DNA from: Tessaracoccus sp. MC1679
Lineage (GTDB): Bacteria; Actinomycetota; Actinomycetes; Propionibacteriales; Propionibacteriaceae
Length of the DNA: 64,000 nucleotides
Reading direction: 5' to 3'
Assembly: GCF_014164775.1 (NCBI RefSeq)
Contig: NZ_JACJGB010000006.1
Coordinates: forward strand, 300,304 to 364,303
The translations under genes were made by a program, and so were the position numbers. The notes under the pieces are model-generated. The model was given only the letters and a program-made list of their open reading frames with translations. It did no database searches and was not told the DNA's origin. Below are positions 32,068 to 41,474 of the stretch, piece by piece (position 1 is the stretch's first letter; each line of letters opens with the position of its first letter).

Positions 32068-33321
32068 GTGATTCTGGACTTCGGCAGCGCGAGGATGCGC
32101 GCGACAACTGTCGCCATCGCAGACCCTGGCCCGCTCGAGCGGTTCCTGCCGGAGTCGGCGCCTGGCTTCGCCTTCGTGCGCCGCGGCGAAGGGTTCGTCG
32201 CCCTCGGCGAGGTGGCCCGCTTCGAGACGGACACGCTCGAGGCCGCCGACGTCTGGTGGGACGAGATCTCCAGCCAGATCGATCACGATTCCGAGATGCC
32301 CGGTGAGTTCGGCACGGGTCCCCTGGCGGTGGGCAGCTTCACGTTCGACCCGGACCGGTCCGAGGACCGATCGGCGCTGATCGTGCCCGAGGTGATCGTC
32401 GGGCGCCGCGGAGGCACGGCCTGGATGACCCGCCTCGGCGAGTCTCACCGGACCACCTCTCTCCCCCCCGTCGGAGAACCCACCTCGCGTCCCACGGGCG
32501 TCGACCTGGTGGGCGGGTCGATGAGCGAGCGCGTCTGGACCGACATCGTCGGCGAGGTGGTGGAACTGATCCGCCGCAACGAGGTGCACAAGGTGGTGCT
32601 GGCCCGGGACCTGCGTGTCCGCGCGGACGCACCCCTGGATCTCCGCCACATCCTCGGCGAGTTGATGGCCCGGTACCCGATGACCTGGGCGTACCTCGTC
32701 GACGGCATGGTCGGGGCCACCCCTGAGCTGCTGCTCCGCCGCCATGGCGGGCTGGTCACCTCGCGGGTCCTGGCCGGAACCGTCTGGCGGGACGCCGAGG
32801 GCACCGATCCCCTGGCGAAGGCGGCCGAGCTGGCCCGTTCACAGAAGGACATCTCGGAGCACGAGTTCGCCGTCGAGTCCGTGGCCTCGGCTCTGGCGCC
32901 CTACTGCCAGGCGATGAACGTGCCCGAGTCGCCGTCGGTCCTCAAGCTGCCCAACGTGCTCCACCTCTCCACCGACATCACCGGCGTGGTGAGCATGCCG
33001 GCCAGCGCGCTGACGCTGGCGGCCGCGCTGCACCCCAGCGCGGCCGTCTGCGGCACGCCCACGCACCTGGCCCTGGACATCATCAGCGAGCTCGAGTCGT
33101 TGGACCGCGGCCGCTACGCCGGGCCGGCGGGCTGGGTGGACACCCAAGGCGACGGTGAGTGGGCCATCGCGCTTCGCGGCGGTCAGGTCCGGGCCGAGAG
33201 CCCGGAGGAGATCCAGCTGTTCGCCGGCGCCGGGATTGTCGCGGACTCCTCGCCGGAGGCCGAGCTGGAGGAGACCGGGGCGAAGTTCATCCCGATGCTG
33301 CAGGCCCTCGGCCTCGCCTGA
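32068..33321 (+). CDS. menF: Isochorismate synthase
   Basis: About 417-residue chorismate-binding enzyme that converts chorismate to isochorismate, the first step of menaquinone synthesis. Signatures in order: NEVHKVVLARDLRV with the catalytic Lys, LVTSRVLAGTVWR, SQKDISEHEFAVESV, LHPSAAVCGTPTHLAL, LESLDRGRYAGPAGWVD and the terminal LFAGAGIVADSSPEAELEETGAK. Siderophore use (EntC/DhbC) is possible, but MenD, C, A, E and G nearby favour menaquinone. I prefer the GTG at 32068, because the in-frame ATG at 32056 lies inside the candidate -10 element. Confidence 0.9.
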   Translation: MILDFGSARMRATTVAIADPGPLERFLPESAPGFAFVRRGEGFVALGEVARFETDTLEAADVWWDEISSQIDHDSEMPGEFGTGPLAVGSFTFDPDRSEDRSALIVPEVIVGRRGGTAWMTRLGESHRTTSLPPVGEPTSRPTGVDLVGGSMSERVWTDIVGEVVELIRRNEVHKVVLARDLRVRADAPLDLRHILGELMARYPMTWAYLVDGMVGATPELLLRRHGGLVTSRVLAGTVWRDAEGTDPLAKAAELARSQKDISEHEFAVESVASALAPYCQAMNVPESPSVLKLPNVLHLSTDITGVVSMPASALTLAAALHPSAAVCGTPTHLALDIISELESLDRGRYAGPAGWVDTQGDGEWAIALRGGQVRAESPEEIQLFAGAGIVADSSPEAELEETGAKFIPMLQALGLA

Positions 33322-33331
33322 GGCCGCCCCA

Positions 33332-34960
33332 TCAGCGCTTCCGCTGGACCTGGATCTTCTGCTTTCCGGGTGCCGTGCCACCGCTGCGTCGGGCCTTCTC
33401 CTCGTCGAGGAGCCTCTTCTGCTCGGCCTGCTGCTCCATCATCGCGTCCCGGTCGAGGCCGGAACGGAGCAGGAAGAAGGCGATCAGGGCGATGATCAGC
33501 GAGATCCACACGGGCCAGTTGAAGACGATGGGCAGCGTCACCAGAACGACGATGTCCACCCCCCGGACCAATGAGAACAGCAGCCCCGGGGGCATCGCCC
33601 CGATGCCGGTGGCCACGATGGGGCCCGAGTAGTCGGCCGGCTTGGCCGAGACCCACCGCACCGCGGCCAGCAGTCCGGCGATGCCGGTGACCAGGGCCGA
33701 CGACGCGGCCGTCACCGGGTCCGACTCCACTCCCCCGGCCACCCCGAGGAACGCCGGGAAGACGCCGATGGTCCACAGCAGCGCCAGCACCGCCGGGACG
33801 ATCATGGAGGCCTGCTTGATCTGGCCGGGATCGAACGGGAAGCAGCGCTGCAGGCCCTTGGTGCGGGTGAGCACCCGCAGCCCGTTCATGAACGGCACGA
33901 GCGCGGCCAGCAGCACCAGCGCCGAGACCGGCGGGTTGAGCATGGCGAGGCCGAGCGCCTGGACCGCGTAGGGGATCACCATGGTCGCGATCAGCGTGAT
34001 CAGCGGCATCGGTTGGCGCCACAGCCGCTGGACGTCGCGCATCACCAACGCGGTGAGGCCGGAGCCGACTCCGCGGGTGGGGCGCACGTGGCCCCGCTTC
34101 TTGGACTTCGCCTCGACGAGGATGTCGCGGATGAGCGCGAACTCCAGCGCGAACGCCGCGCCCTGGAGGCCGCTGAGCAGCGACCCGCCTGAGGTGAGGC
34201 GCTGCCGCCGGATGTTGCGCAGCCGCTTGGCGGCGAGCGCCCCCGCCACCACGATGAGGAGCAGACCGACGCCCGCGATGATGTAGGCCAGCTCGACTGC
34301 CAGCTCGGTGAGGCCGCCGAGGCTGACCCAGCCCGCCGCGCCGCTGACGAGCAGCACCATGGTGCCGATGGCCGCGGCGCCGATGATCCACTGCACACCG
34401 GTGACGATCCAATGCCTGTCCAGCCCCTGCTCGGCGGCGGCGAACGCGATCAGCCCGGCCGCGCCGAGCCCACCGGCCAGCGCCCAGATCCCGATCTCGG
34501 CGATGCCCGATCCGGTCAGGGACGCGATGAGCGCCCCCGCGACAGCACCCGCGACAGCCGCGGCGGCGATGGCCCCGACCAGGCGACCCAGCAGGAGCCG
34601 GCGGCGGTCCGTGGGTCCGTCCATCAGCCAGAATCCCTCGGCCGCCGAGGCCACCACGGGCCCGAACAGCCTGGCCACCACCAGCGTGAACGCCAGCACC
34701 CCCGCCACCGAGGCCCACGGGAGCAGGCCGCGCGCGGCGAGGCACCCGTCGGTCACACACACCGAGGCGGTCTGTTGGGCCTGAAGGATGGAGGAGACGA
34801 GCATGGCGCCGATCAGCACGATCGAGAACACCGTGACGTAGCCGTCGGAGAGCGCCTGCCACAGATTGCGATCCGCGCGTCCCCTGCGCCAGTCCCGCAT
34901 CAGCAGCTTGAGCTGCTTTTCGTCGACGACGCCGACCTCCGTCAGCCTCTGGTCCATCAT
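33332..34960 (-). CDS. Multi-pass membrane protein, ABC permease-like (DUF6297-like)
   Basis: 542-residue integral-membrane protein with about a dozen hydrophobic segments, a cytoplasmic N-terminus (LTEVGVVDEKQLKLLMRDWRRGRADRN) and a basic C-terminal tail after DRDAMMEQQAEQKRLLDEEKARR. I know the pattern from unstudied actinobacterial proteins paired with an ABC ATPase. Its end overlaps the ATPase gene by 4 bases, so the pair forms a two-component ABC exporter. The substrate is unknown. Confidence 0.75.
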   Translation of the reverse strand: MMDQRLTEVGVVDEKQLKLLMRDWRRGRADRNLWQALSDGYVTVFSIVLIGAMLVSSILQAQQTASVCVTDGCLAARGLLPWASVAGVLAFTLVVARLFGPVVASAAEGFWLMDGPTDRRRLLLGRLVGAIAAAAVAGAVAGALIASLTGSGIAEIGIWALAGGLGAAGLIAFAAAEQGLDRHWIVTGVQWIIGAAAIGTMVLLVSGAAGWVSLGGLTELAVELAYIIAGVGLLLIVVAGALAAKRLRNIRRQRLTSGGSLLSGLQGAAFALEFALIRDILVEAKSKKRGHVRPTRGVGSGLTALVMRDVQRLWRQPMPLITLIATMVIPYAVQALGLAMLNPPVSALVLLAALVPFMNGLRVLTRTKGLQRCFPFDPGQIKQASMIVPAVLALLWTIGVFPAFLGVAGGVESDPVTAASSALVTGIAGLLAAVRWVSAKPADYSGPIVATGIGAMPPGLLFSLVRGVDIVVLVTLPIVFNWPVWISLIIALIAFFLLRSGLDRDAMMEQQAEQKRLLDEEKARRSGGTAPGKQKIQVQRKR

Positions 34961-35607
34961 CGGGCGCCCTCCAGGCGGAGTTCGCGCGCCCCGATGGCCT
35001 CAAGCAGAGACGGTTCGTGGCTGGCCAGCACGATCGCCAGGCCGCCGGCCAGCTCGGCCTTCAGGCGCTCGCCGAGCCACTTCACACCCTCGACGTCGAG
35101 GCGCTGCTCCGGCTCGTCGAGCACGAGCAGCTGGCGCGGCCTCACGAACGCGGTGGCCAAGGCGAGGCGGCGGCGCTGACCAGACGACAGGGTGCTGGGC
35201 AGCTGCCCGGCCTGCGGCACCAGCTGCACCTCTTCGAGCACCTCGTCGACGAGGGCGTCAGGGTCGTGCAGCCCGTGCGCGCGGGCGAGCAGGTCCAGGT
35301 GCTCGACGACGCTGAGGTCCGGGAAGAAGTCCAGGTCGTCGATGACGGTGGCGAGGGCGCGCCGGATCACCGGGTTGGTCTCGGTCACCTTCGTGCCGTT
35401 GACGGTGACGGTGCCCTCGTCCGGCCTGTCCGCGCCGACGAGGCAGCGCAGCACGGTCGACTTGCCCGCGCCGTTGCGGCCGGTCAGCGCGACCGCCTCG
35501 CCCGCGTGCACCTTCATGCTGAAGTGCTCGATGATGGTCACGGGCCCATAGGCCTTCTTGAGGTTGTCTACCTGGAGTACGACGTCTTTCTTAGCCACGC
35601 TGGCCAT
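34957..35607 (-). CDS. ABC transporter ATP-binding protein
   Basis: 216-residue ATPase. Walker A is GRNGAGKST near residue 43, signature LSSGQRRRLALATA near 141, Walker B QLLVLDEPEQRLD near 160, and the switch His in LASHEP near 196. It is upstream of and coupled to the membrane protein. A small exporter-type ATPase; the cargo is not indicated. Confidence 0.93.
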   Translation of the reverse strand: MASVAKKDVVLQVDNLKKAYGPVTIIEHFSMKVHAGEAVALTGRNGAGKSTVLRCLVGADRPDEGTVTVNGTKVTETNPVIRRALATVIDDLDFFPDLSVVEHLDLLARAHGLHDPDALVDEVLEEVQLVPQAGQLPSTLSSGQRRRLALATAFVRPRQLLVLDEPEQRLDVEGVKWLGERLKAELAGGLAIVLASHEPSLLEAIGARELRLEGAR

Positions 35608-35665
35608 TGTGACCCATCAACGAAGGAGGGGGCACATCGGCACCCCCCGCTCGCTGGGGCGGGTG

Positions 35666-36367
35666 TCACAGACGGGCGACGAAAGACCTGATCAGGTCCG
35701 CGACCACCGGGGCGTGGGTGAGCGGCGAAAAGTGCGTGGCGCCCGGAACGATCGCCAGCTCGCCCCGGTGCACGACGCTCAGGTAGCGCCGCTCGTCGAT
35801 GCGCATCTGGTCGTAGCGCCCGTTGATGAACAGGACCGGGCAGGAGAGCCCCCGCAGGATCCGAGGGGGACAGTCGTCGGCCACGGCCCGCCAGATCGCG
35901 GGCAGGTCCGCGTACGACGCGTCACCAGGGAGCAGACCCTCCCGCACCCCGAGGCGGCGCGCCACGGCCACGCGCATCCGGCTGAGGCGGCGGTGGCTCA
36001 CGCGCCGGGTCAGCCAGGCGAAGCCCCGGTACGGCCCGGCCACTCTCCCCCTCGGGTTGCCGGTGGCCCCGATGAGGACCAGGCCGACGACGCGTTCCCC
36101 CATCCCGGCGGCGGCCAGGCCAGCGAGGTAGCCGCCGAGGCTGTGGCCCACCAGCACCACTGGCCGATCCCCCGCCGCGAGCGAGATGGCGGCCAGCGCG
36201 GCGGGCGTCGAGAAGGGTTCGGCCCTCCGCGACCCGTGACCCGGTAGATCCACAGCCACCACGTCGAACTCGGGCAGCAGCGCCGGATAGTCGGCCCACT
36301 GCACCGAGGAGGACATCGACCCGTGGACCAGGACGAGGCGGGTCCCCCGCGGGCTCGGGTCGGTCAC
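35666..36367 (-). CDS. Alpha/beta hydrolase, possible MenH-like enzyme
   Basis: 233-residue alpha/beta hydrolase. VLVHGSMSSSVQW is the oxyanion strand-loop, DLPGHGSRR follows, the nucleophile elbow is GHSLGGY with Ser near residue 78, the acid is in NGRYDQMR and the His in PGATHFSPL. It lies between isochorismate synthase and menG, so it could be the SHCHC synthase MenH, but esterase-like relatives are abundant and the MenH-specific signature is not clear. The gap to menG is a divergent promoter region. Confidence 0.8.
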   Translation of the reverse strand: MTDPSPRGTRLVLVHGSMSSSVQWADYPALLPEFDVVAVDLPGHGSRRAEPFSTPAALAAISLAAGDRPVVLVGHSLGGYLAGLAAAGMGERVVGLVLIGATGNPRGRVAGPYRGFAWLTRRVSHRRLSRMRVAVARRLGVREGLLPGDASYADLPAIWRAVADDCPPRILRGLSCPVLFINGRYDQMRIDERRYLSVVHRGELAIVPGATHFSPLTHAPVVADLIRSFVARL

Positions 36368-36575
36368 AGCTCAAGCATGCCGTGGGACCGGGCGGGCTGT
36401 CGGGGATGACCACGAGTGTCCTGCACCAGGAGTTCGCTGCGATTGACGGCCCCCCAGAGGCGCCTCGCCGCGTTCTCCTCACTCGACGAACGACCAAGTG
36501 CTACTTCGCTCGTCGGCCTTGCGATCCATCCCCTGGAACACCGTCACCCATCAACGAACTCCTGGCGCAGGACAC

Positions 36576-36581
36576 TAGGCT
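36576..36581 (+). promoter_or_regulatory. Candidate -10 element, leaderless menG mRNA
   Basis: TAGGCT ends 6 bases before the ATG at 36588. There is no purine-rich ribosome-binding site at the usual distance, in keeping with a transcript starting at the ATG. Confidence 0.4.
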
Positions 36582-36587
36582 GCAGCA

Positions 36588-37283
36588 ATGCAGAATCAGC
36601 GAGCCACGATGGAGAAGCGGCGCGGAGAGGTGGCCGCCATGTTCGACGGCGTAGCCAAGCGCTACGACCTGTTCAACTCCGTCCTGAGTCTCGGCCAGGT
36701 GCACGCCTGGCGCCGCGCCACGGTCGCGGCCATCGCCCCCCGGCCCGGGCAGCGGATCCTGGACCTGGCCGCCGGCACCGGCACGTCGTCAGCAGTGCTC
36801 GCGGAGGCCGGGGCCTACGTGGTGGCCTCGGACATCTCGCTGGGCATGCTCACCCAGGGCCGGCTGCAGCAGCCCCACCTGGATTTCGTGGCGGGGGACG
36901 CGTTGGCGTTGCCCTTCGCGGATCACACCTTCGACGCCGTGACCATCTCCTACGGACTTCGCAACGTGGAGCGCACCCTGGATGCCCTCGTCGAGATGCG
37001 ACGGGTGACCAGGCCCGGAGGCCGGCTGGTGATAGCGGAGTTCTCCACGCCACGGAACCCGGTGTTCCGGCACGTCTACACCAACTATCTGGTGGCGGCT
37101 CTGCCCACCATCGCCAAGCTGTCGAGCAACCCCGTGGCCTACGGCTATCTGGCCGAATCCATCCTCGCCTGGCCGGACCAGCCGGGCCTCGCCGCCCTGA
37201 TGTCCGAGGCGGGATGGCAGGACGTGGAGTGGCAGGACCACGCGGGGGGCATCGTCGCGCTGCATCGCGGCTGGAACGCCTGA
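36588..37283 (+). CDS. menG: Demethylmenaquinone methyltransferase
   Basis: 231-residue SAM-dependent UbiE/MenG methyltransferase, the last ring methylation of menaquinone. Signatures: [22 protein letters not shown] near the start (UbiE motif), [22 protein letters not shown]-binding motif near 62, [20 protein letters not shown] near 107 and [14 protein letters not shown] near 143. Followed after one base by the RecB-like nuclease gene. Confidence 0.95.
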   Translation: MQNQRATMEKRRGEVAAMFDGVAKRYDLFNSVLSLGQVHAWRRATVAAIAPRPGQRILDLAAGTGTSSAVLAEAGAYVVASDISLGMLTQGRLQQPHLDFVAGDALALPFADHTFDAVTISYGLRNVERTLDALVEMRRVTRPGGRLVIAEFSTPRNPVFRHVYTNYLVAALPTIAKLSSNPVAYGYLAESILAWPDQPGLAALMSEAGWQDVEWQDHAGGIVALHRGWNA

Positions 37284-37284
37284 C

Positions 37285-39012
37285 GTGAGTGGCTTCGTCC
37301 TTGACGCCTACGCGGCGCGCAGCTGCCCGGTGAAGACCTTCCACACCTTCGATCCCACGGCGGAGCAGCCTGAGAAGCCCAACGACGAGTCACTGCGGGA
37401 GTCCTTCCAAGGTGGCTCGGACTTCCGCGACGAGGTACTGAACCGCCTCGTCGAGGACAGCGAGGGGGCCGTGGACCTCCGGTCCCTCCACGCACAGGGC
37501 GCCACGTGGACGGAGCGTGAGGCCGCCTGCCTGCACGCCATGGGCGCTGGAGCACCGGTCATCGTCGGGGGCGTACTGCCGCTGGATCTGGACGGGCACC
37601 GCAGCGGGCGCCCGGACGCCCTCATCCGGGGCGCGGACACGCCTTCGGGCGCGCCCGGCTACTGGCCGCTGAAGGTGAAGCCGTACCGGGTCCGCGAGAA
37701 GCAGGTGGGCGCCACGGCACTCCGGTGGTCGCCGCTCGGAGACATCCACGGCCTCGAGGTGCTGCCGGACCAGCGCTACCGCGTCTACCGGGAGGGCGCG
37801 CTGCTCGAGCTGGCGCACCACTGGCGGCTCCTCGAATCCTGCGGCTTCGCCTCGTCCGAGGCGCTCGCGGCTGTCGTCGGCGACGACAGGGCCGCCGGGG
37901 CGGAGCCCACCGCCACCTGGGTGGATCTCACAGCCAGGTTCATCCGCACCTACTCACGCTCGGCCGGGCACAAGCTCCGCTCGGCGCTGGAACGCTACGA
38001 CCACGAGCACCAGTTCCGCGTCTACGTGGCGGAGCAGGCCTCCGAACGGACAGGGGTGGACGACCCGCCGCCGGTGGTGCGACCCATCCGGGTCAAGGAG
38101 TGCGAGTGGTGCTCGTGGTGGTCGGTCTGCCGCACCCGGATCGACGACGACGACCTCTCGCTGCGCATCTCGAAGGCCCCCCTGGACGTCCGCGAGCTGC
38201 AGACGCTGATGAGCCTCGGCATCACCACGGTGGCTCAGCTGGCCGAGGCGGACGTCGAGGAGCTCCTGCCCCGCTACCTGCCCCTCACCCAGCACCGCGA
38301 CCGCCCGGAGCAGCGGCTCCGCCAGGCGGCGCGGCGGGCGCGGATGCTGGCCAACGGTGTGGAGCTGGAGCGGGTGAGCGTCGAGCCCATCGGGGTCCCC
38401 CGGGCCGCTGTCGAGGTGGACCTGGACATCGAGACCGCAGATGACGGCAGCGTCTACCTGTGGGGGGCACTGGTCACCGGCGTGGACGGGGCCGGCGAGT
38501 CGCGCTACGTGCAGTTCAGCCGGTTCGAGGCGCTGGCCGGGCGTGCGGAGTTCGAGCTCGCCGAGGAGCTCGCCGAGTGGCTGCTGGCGATGGTGGCGAG
38601 GCACCCTCGGCTTCGCGTGTTCCACTACAGCGACTACGAGACCGTTCACCTGCACCGCCTGGCGGAGCGTAGCGGCAGCCCGGCGCTGAAGGAGGCGTGC
38701 CGGCTGATCCGCACGCATTTCGTGGACCTGTTCAGCTATGTGCGGGACAACTTCGTCGGCGTGGACGGCCTGGGGCTCAAGGTGGTGGCCACGCGGGGCG
38801 CGAAGTTCGCGTGGCGCGACGAGGAGCCGGGCGGCCTGGCCTCACAGAGCTGGTTCCGGGAGGCGGTCAGCGGACCCACCGCCGAGGCGCGGGCCTCCGC
38901 CCGCGAGCGGGTGCTGCAGTACAACGAGGACGACGTCCGGGCCACCCTCGCGGTACGGGAGTGGTTGACGGCGCTCGACGCCGCGCCCGGGGTGGGCTCA
39001 GCCCCGGCTTAG
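37285..39012 (+). CDS. TM0106-family RecB-like nuclease with RNase H-like domain
   Basis: 575-residue protein beginning (GTG) SGFVLDAYAARSCPVKTFHTFDP. The N-terminal half is a RecB/Cas4-like PD-(D/E)xK nuclease that holds several cysteines (CPVK at the start; ECEWCSWWSVC near residue 275), which may bind an iron-sulfur cluster as in Cas4/AddB. After a helix-hairpin-like stretch (LQTLMSLGITTVAQLAEADVEELL), the C-terminal half is a DnaQ/RNase H-like exonuclease domain with VDLDIETADDGSVYLWG and terminal YNEDDVRATLAVREWL. The family is widespread but functionally unassigned. No CRISPR nearby. It ends convergently inside the last 15 bases of menD. Confidence 0.87.
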   Translation: MSGFVLDAYAARSCPVKTFHTFDPTAEQPEKPNDESLRESFQGGSDFRDEVLNRLVEDSEGAVDLRSLHAQGATWTEREAACLHAMGAGAPVIVGGVLPLDLDGHRSGRPDALIRGADTPSGAPGYWPLKVKPYRVREKQVGATALRWSPLGDIHGLEVLPDQRYRVYREGALLELAHHWRLLESCGFASSEALAAVVGDDRAAGAEPTATWVDLTARFIRTYSRSAGHKLRSALERYDHEHQFRVYVAEQASERTGVDDPPPVVRPIRVKECEWCSWWSVCRTRIDDDDLSLRISKAPLDVRELQTLMSLGITTVAQLAEADVEELLPRYLPLTQHRDRPEQRLRQAARRARMLANGVELERVSVEPIGVPRAAVEVDLDIETADDGSVYLWGALVTGVDGAGESRYVQFSRFEALAGRAEFELAEELAEWLLAMVARHPRLRVFHYSDYETVHLHRLAERSGSPALKEACRLIRTHFVDLFSYVRDNFVGVDGLGLKVVATRGAKFAWRDEEPGGLASQSWFREAVSGPTAEARASARERVLQYNEDDVRATLAVREWLTALDAAPGVGSAPA

Positions 39013-40530
39013 CCCGGCCACGATCAGCTCGGCGTCACCGGCGAGCGCCTCGGCGAGCTCCCCCTGGGTCCGCACCATCCGCGAGCGCCAACCCAGCGCG
39101 CTGCCCACCGCCGCCAGGTCCACTCCCTGGGGGGTGCCGAAGACCCGCTCGAAGCTGTCCGCGTAGGCCGGCGCGCCCTGCTCGAGCCCGTGGAAGATCG
39201 ACCCACCGCCGTCGTCGGCCACCACGATCCGCAGCCGCGCAGCTGGCTCCTGGGCGGGGCGGACGAGGGCGCCGAGGTCGTGCTGGAGGGTGAGGTCGCC
39301 CAGTAGCACGGTGGTGGGGCGCCGCCCAGCGAGCGCGATGCCCGTGGCGGTGGCCACCGTGCCGTCGATCCCCGCCAGCCCACGGTTGGCGAACACCCGC
39401 GGTGGTGCCGGGGAGATCGGGGACAGGTCCGCCGCCCGGATGATCGAGCTGGAGCCGAGGACCAGGTCGTCACCGGCGCCCAGCGAGGCCAGCACCGCGT
39501 CGGCCACGTGGCGCTGGGTGAGGCCCTCCGGCAGCCCAGGCCCGGCGTCGGCGGCCCGCCAGCGCGCAAGCCAGGCGGGATCCTGATCCCCGAGCAGCAC
39601 CCGGTCCGCGACGACGTCCGCGCGGTGGCCGGGGTCGATCCAGGAGGCCGCCGAGGCCACCACGACCAGCTCCACGTCCGCCCGCGACAGCAGCGCCGTC
39701 ACCGGCCGCGACAGCGTGGGATGCCCCACCACGATCACCCGCTCGATGTCCGCCCCGACGCCGGCCAGCAGGTCGCGGTAGCCCGCGATGGCGTTGGGGC
39801 CGCTCCGGGCGTTCGACGACGGCTCGGCCAGCAGCGGAGCGCCGGAGACCTCGGCGAGGGCCCGCGCTTCCAACCCGACGGCGGGTGTCGCGTCTCCCAC
39901 CAGCACCACGGTGCGGCGCCCGTCCAGCTCGACGGCGGTGTGGCCGCCCGACCGCGACACCTCCAGCCCCCGGCTGCTCAGCGGCGGCAACTCCCCCAGC
40001 AGCGGGGTCGCGAACTCGACGTTGAGCTGCACCGGACCCGGCTGCCGCGACCGTCGCCCCTCCGCCAGCACGATGGCGCGGTGCACCCCCGCCGCCCACG
40101 CGTCGGCGTCGCCGGACTCCGACGACAGCCGCACCACGCCCAGCGCGGAGGGCCCGAAGGCGCCCACCTGGTCTGCGGTCTGGTTGGCCCCGGTGCCGAC
40201 GAGGTGCGCGGGGCGGTCCGCCGTGATCAGCACCAGCGGCACGCCTGAGGCGCGGGCCTCCATCGCGGCCGGGGCCAGGTTGGCCACCGCGGTTCCCGAC
40301 GTGGTGATCACCGCGACCGCCCGGCCGGACTCCTTCGCCAACCCCAGCGCCGTGAAGCCGGCCACGCGCTCGTCGATGCGCACGTACAGCCGCAGCGCCC
40401 CGGCCCTGTCCGCCCGGTCGGCCGCGAGGGCGAGGGCGGCGCTGCGGGACCCTGGTGCCAGCACCACGTCCGTGACGCCCATGCCGAGGAGCGCGTCGAT
40501 GACCACCGCGCCGAGCTCGATGCTGCTCAT
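38998..40530 (-). CDS. menD: SEPHCHC synthase
   Basis: 510-residue thiamine-diphosphate enzyme that couples isochorismate and 2-oxoglutarate (2-succinyl-5-enolpyruvyl-6-hydroxy-3-cyclohexene-1-carboxylate synthase). APGSRSAALALAA near residue 27, the ThDP-activating Glu in RIDERVAGFTALGLAK, TSGTAVANLAPAAMEA, the middle GSSSIIRAADLSP, FANRGLAGIDGTVATATG, and the ThDP-Mg site GDLTLQHDLGAL...DDGGGSIF are all present. I start at the ATG with first base 40530, which overlaps the menC stop in ATGA fashion; the in-frame upstream ATG at 40566 is inside menC. Confidence 0.95.
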   Translation of the reverse strand: MSSIELGAVVIDALLGMGVTDVVLAPGSRSAALALAADRADRAGALRLYVRIDERVAGFTALGLAKESGRAVAVITTSGTAVANLAPAAMEARASGVPLVLITADRPAHLVGTGANQTADQVGAFGPSALGVVRLSSESGDADAWAAGVHRAIVLAEGRRSRQPGPVQLNVEFATPLLGELPPLSSRGLEVSRSGGHTAVELDGRRTVVLVGDATPAVGLEARALAEVSGAPLLAEPSSNARSGPNAIAGYRDLLAGVGADIERVIVVGHPTLSRPVTALLSRADVELVVVASAASWIDPGHRADVVADRVLLGDQDPAWLARWRAADAGPGLPEGLTQRHVADAVLASLGAGDDLVLGSSSIIRAADLSPISPAPPRVFANRGLAGIDGTVATATGIALAGRRPTTVLLGDLTLQHDLGALVRPAQEPAARLRIVVADDGGGSIFHGLEQGAPAYADSFERVFGTPQGVDLAAVGSALGWRSRMVRTQGELAEALAGDAELIVAGLSRG

Positions 40531-41474
40531 CGCCCCTCCTCCACCACGCGGCGGACCCGCTGCCACCGATCCAACCAGACGCGGGTGAGCTCGGGGCCGG
40601 CGGCGTGCCGCTCCAGTAGCTCGGGCTCAGGCTCGACGTCGCGCACCCGGATCGTTCCCGCTTTCGGGAGCAGGGGCCTGCCCGCCACGTCGCCGTCGAG
40701 CAGCCGACCCGTCTCCAGGCCACAGGCGTAGGGCAGCTCGGGCAGGGCCGCGGCCAACGCCACCCCGGCCCGCAGGCCGACGGAGGTCTCCACCGCGCTG
40801 GAGACCACCACCGGGAGCCCGATCTCCTCGGCGAGGCGCAGGCAGGCGCGCACCCCGCCGAGCGGCTGCACCTTGAGCACGGCGATGTCGGCCGCCCCCG
40901 CGTCGCGCACCCGCAGCGGGTCCGACGCGCGCCGGATCGACTCGTCTGCGGCGATGGGCACGCCCAGGTCCATGGCGCGCAGCCTGGCCAGCTCCTCGAC
41001 GCTGGTGCACGGCTGCTCGGCGTATTCGAGGCAGTGGACGGCCAGTTCGCGCAGCGCGTCACGGGCCTGGATGAGGCTCCAGCCGCCGTTGGCGTCCACC
41101 CGGATCCTGGCCTCAGGGAGGGCCGAGCGCACGGCCGCGACCCGCGCCACGTCGTCGTCGAGCCCCTGGCCCCGCTCGGCGACCTTGATCTTGATGCTGC
41201 GGCACCCGGAGGCCACCGCGCGGGCCGCTGCTTCCCCCGGGGCCAGGGCGGGCACGATCCCGTTGACCTCGATGCTGTCTCGCACCGCGTCCGGGTGACC
41301 GAGCTCGGCCGCCTCCAGCGCCGCCCTCAGCCAGGCGGCGGCCTCCTCATCGCCATACTCGGGGAAGGGACTCCATTCGGCCCACCCGGCCGGGCCCCGG
41401 AACAGGATCCCGCTGCGCCGGCTCAACCCGCGGAACGGCACCCGCAGCGCGACGTCGTAGACGTGGAGCCTCAT
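40527..41474 (-). CDS. menC: o-Succinylbenzoate synthase
   Basis: 315-residue enolase-superfamily dehydratase. The catalytic Lys pair lies in CRSIKIKVAE near residue 93, metal ligands in RVDANGGW near 125, EYAEQP near 150 and IAADESIRR near 175, and the second Lys in AVLKVQPLGGV near 200. It forms the run menE-menA-menC-menD with overlapping ends. Length is normal for the actinobacterial MenC. Confidence 0.95.
   Translation of the reverse strand: MRLHVYDVALRVPFRGLSRRSGILFRGPAGWAEWSPFPEYGDEEAAAWLRAALEAAELGHPDAVRDSIEVNGIVPALAPGEAAARAVASGCRSIKIKVAERGQGLDDDVARVAAVRSALPEARIRVDANGGWSLIQARDALRELAVHCLEYAEQPCTSVEELARLRAMDLGVPIAADESIRRASDPLRVRDAGAADIAVLKVQPLGGVRACLRLAEEIGLPVVVSSAVETSVGLRAGVALAAALPELPYACGLETGRLLDGDVAGRPLLPKAGTIRVRDVEPEPELLERHAAGPELTRVWLDRWQRVRRVVEEGR

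Noticed and set aside
33183..35003. Minus-strand 606-codon open frame
   Set aside because: Overlaps the membrane protein gene in another frame and lacks its hydrophobic segments; the alternative frame has proper helices and a coupled ATPase.
37285..39012. Cas4-like nuclease as part of a CRISPR locus
   Set aside because: No repeat-spacer array or other cas gene is present in the window; the protein fits the TM0106 family.
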